22,930 nt of DNA. It comes from JAKSSE01 sp045597645 (GTDB taxonomy: Bacteria > Bacillota > Clostridia > Lachnospirales > Lachnospiraceae). The notes under the pieces are model-generated. The model saw only the letters and a program-made list of their open reading frames with translations, ran no database searches and had not been told where the DNA came from. Location of the stretch: NCBI GenBank assembly GCA_045597645.1, contig JAZLKM010000011.1, positions 1 to 22,930 of the forward strand, written 5' to 3'. The stretch's first letter is position 1; each line of letters starts with the position of its first letter. Below, in pieces: positions 22,816 to 22,930 of the stretch. The translations under genes and the position numbers were made by a program.

Positions 22816-22930
22816 ATGGAAAAGTATACATATCGTCCTGTCAGATTTTATTTAATTACGTTTGCATGTACCTGGTTCTGGTGGTTATTTGCAATTCTAT
22901 TTAATGAAGGAACAAGTCTTTACCTTGGAA
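22816..22930 (+). CDS. Probable CPBP intramembrane protease, cut by the window end
   Basis: Only the first 38 residues are in the window. The start ATG at 22816 has GAGGAGGTG 7-9 nt before it. The N-terminus YTYRPVRFYLITFACTW is followed by a first hydrophobic segment (about 13-26, FWWLFAILF), the typical beginning of CPBP-family (CAAX-like) membrane proteases in clostridia. The catalytic Glu-Glu and His motifs lie beyond the end, so the family is a reading of the N-terminus only. Confidence 0.55.
   Translation, partial: MEKYTYRPVRFYLITFACTWFWWLFAILFNEGTSLYLG

Noticed and set aside
1..22930. tRNA, rRNA, IS element or integrase genes
   Set aside because: None was found by reading; no transposase or recombinase motif, and no tRNA T-loop/CCA context, stands out.

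Overview
The window reads as a chromosomal segment of an anaerobic, low-to-mid GC Firmicute, most likely of the family Lachnospiraceae (Butyrivibrio/Eubacterium-like). The reasons are a HemZ-type coproporphyrinogen oxidase, a bifunctional Rel of Gram-positive type, strong AGGAGG ribosome sites, TTGACA/TATAAT promoters, heavy use of ATA codons, and a clostridial Rpn/PD-(D/E)XK gene. This taxonomic call is inference; no rRNA is present.

Layout. 1-980: two AT-rich genes of unknown function, the first cut by the window edge. 980-1110: a structured intergenic stretch ending in a terminator. 1233-2590: an ECF sigma factor, a one-pass membrane partner and a terminator. 2631-3752: a c-di-GMP phosphodiesterase with an HD-GYP domain followed by a receiver domain. 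3845-11700: a tightly packed + strand run, in places overlapping, of a rhodanese/TtcA-like PP-loop fusion, a MalY/PatB C-S lyase, MtnA, a TetM-like translational GTPase fused to a YacP/Rae1-type NYN nuclease, a PHP phosphoesterase and an S66 (LdcA/MccF) peptidase. 11721-12380: a cyclophilin unit with its own promoter and terminator. 12390-13088: a GNAT acetyltransferase. 13124-17640: rel, an MBL-fold hydrolase and hemZ behind a near-consensus promoter, closed by a long hairpin at 17653-17698 that serves two convergent units.

17700-22930 is accessory in character: AT-rich, with intergenic junk, a gene remnant and a pseudogene. It holds an Rpn-like nuclease on the - strand with a divergent XRE regulator, a lipoprotein preceded by a 45-nt scrap of a paralogue, a hipBA toxin-antitoxin operon with a strong promoter and clustered CTACG/CGTAG boxes, a decayed XRE gene, and the start of a probable CPBP membrane protease.

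How the genes fit together. The 3845-7330 genes share sulfur chemistry (tRNA thiolation with persulfide relay, C-S bond cleavage, methylthioribose phosphate). The TetM-NYN protein and Rel both act on the ribosome or in response to its state, so the core part of the window leans towards translation and stress. The most unusual item is the TetM-like/Rae1-like fusion: a factor expected to enter the ribosomal A site that carries an mRNA-cutting domain.
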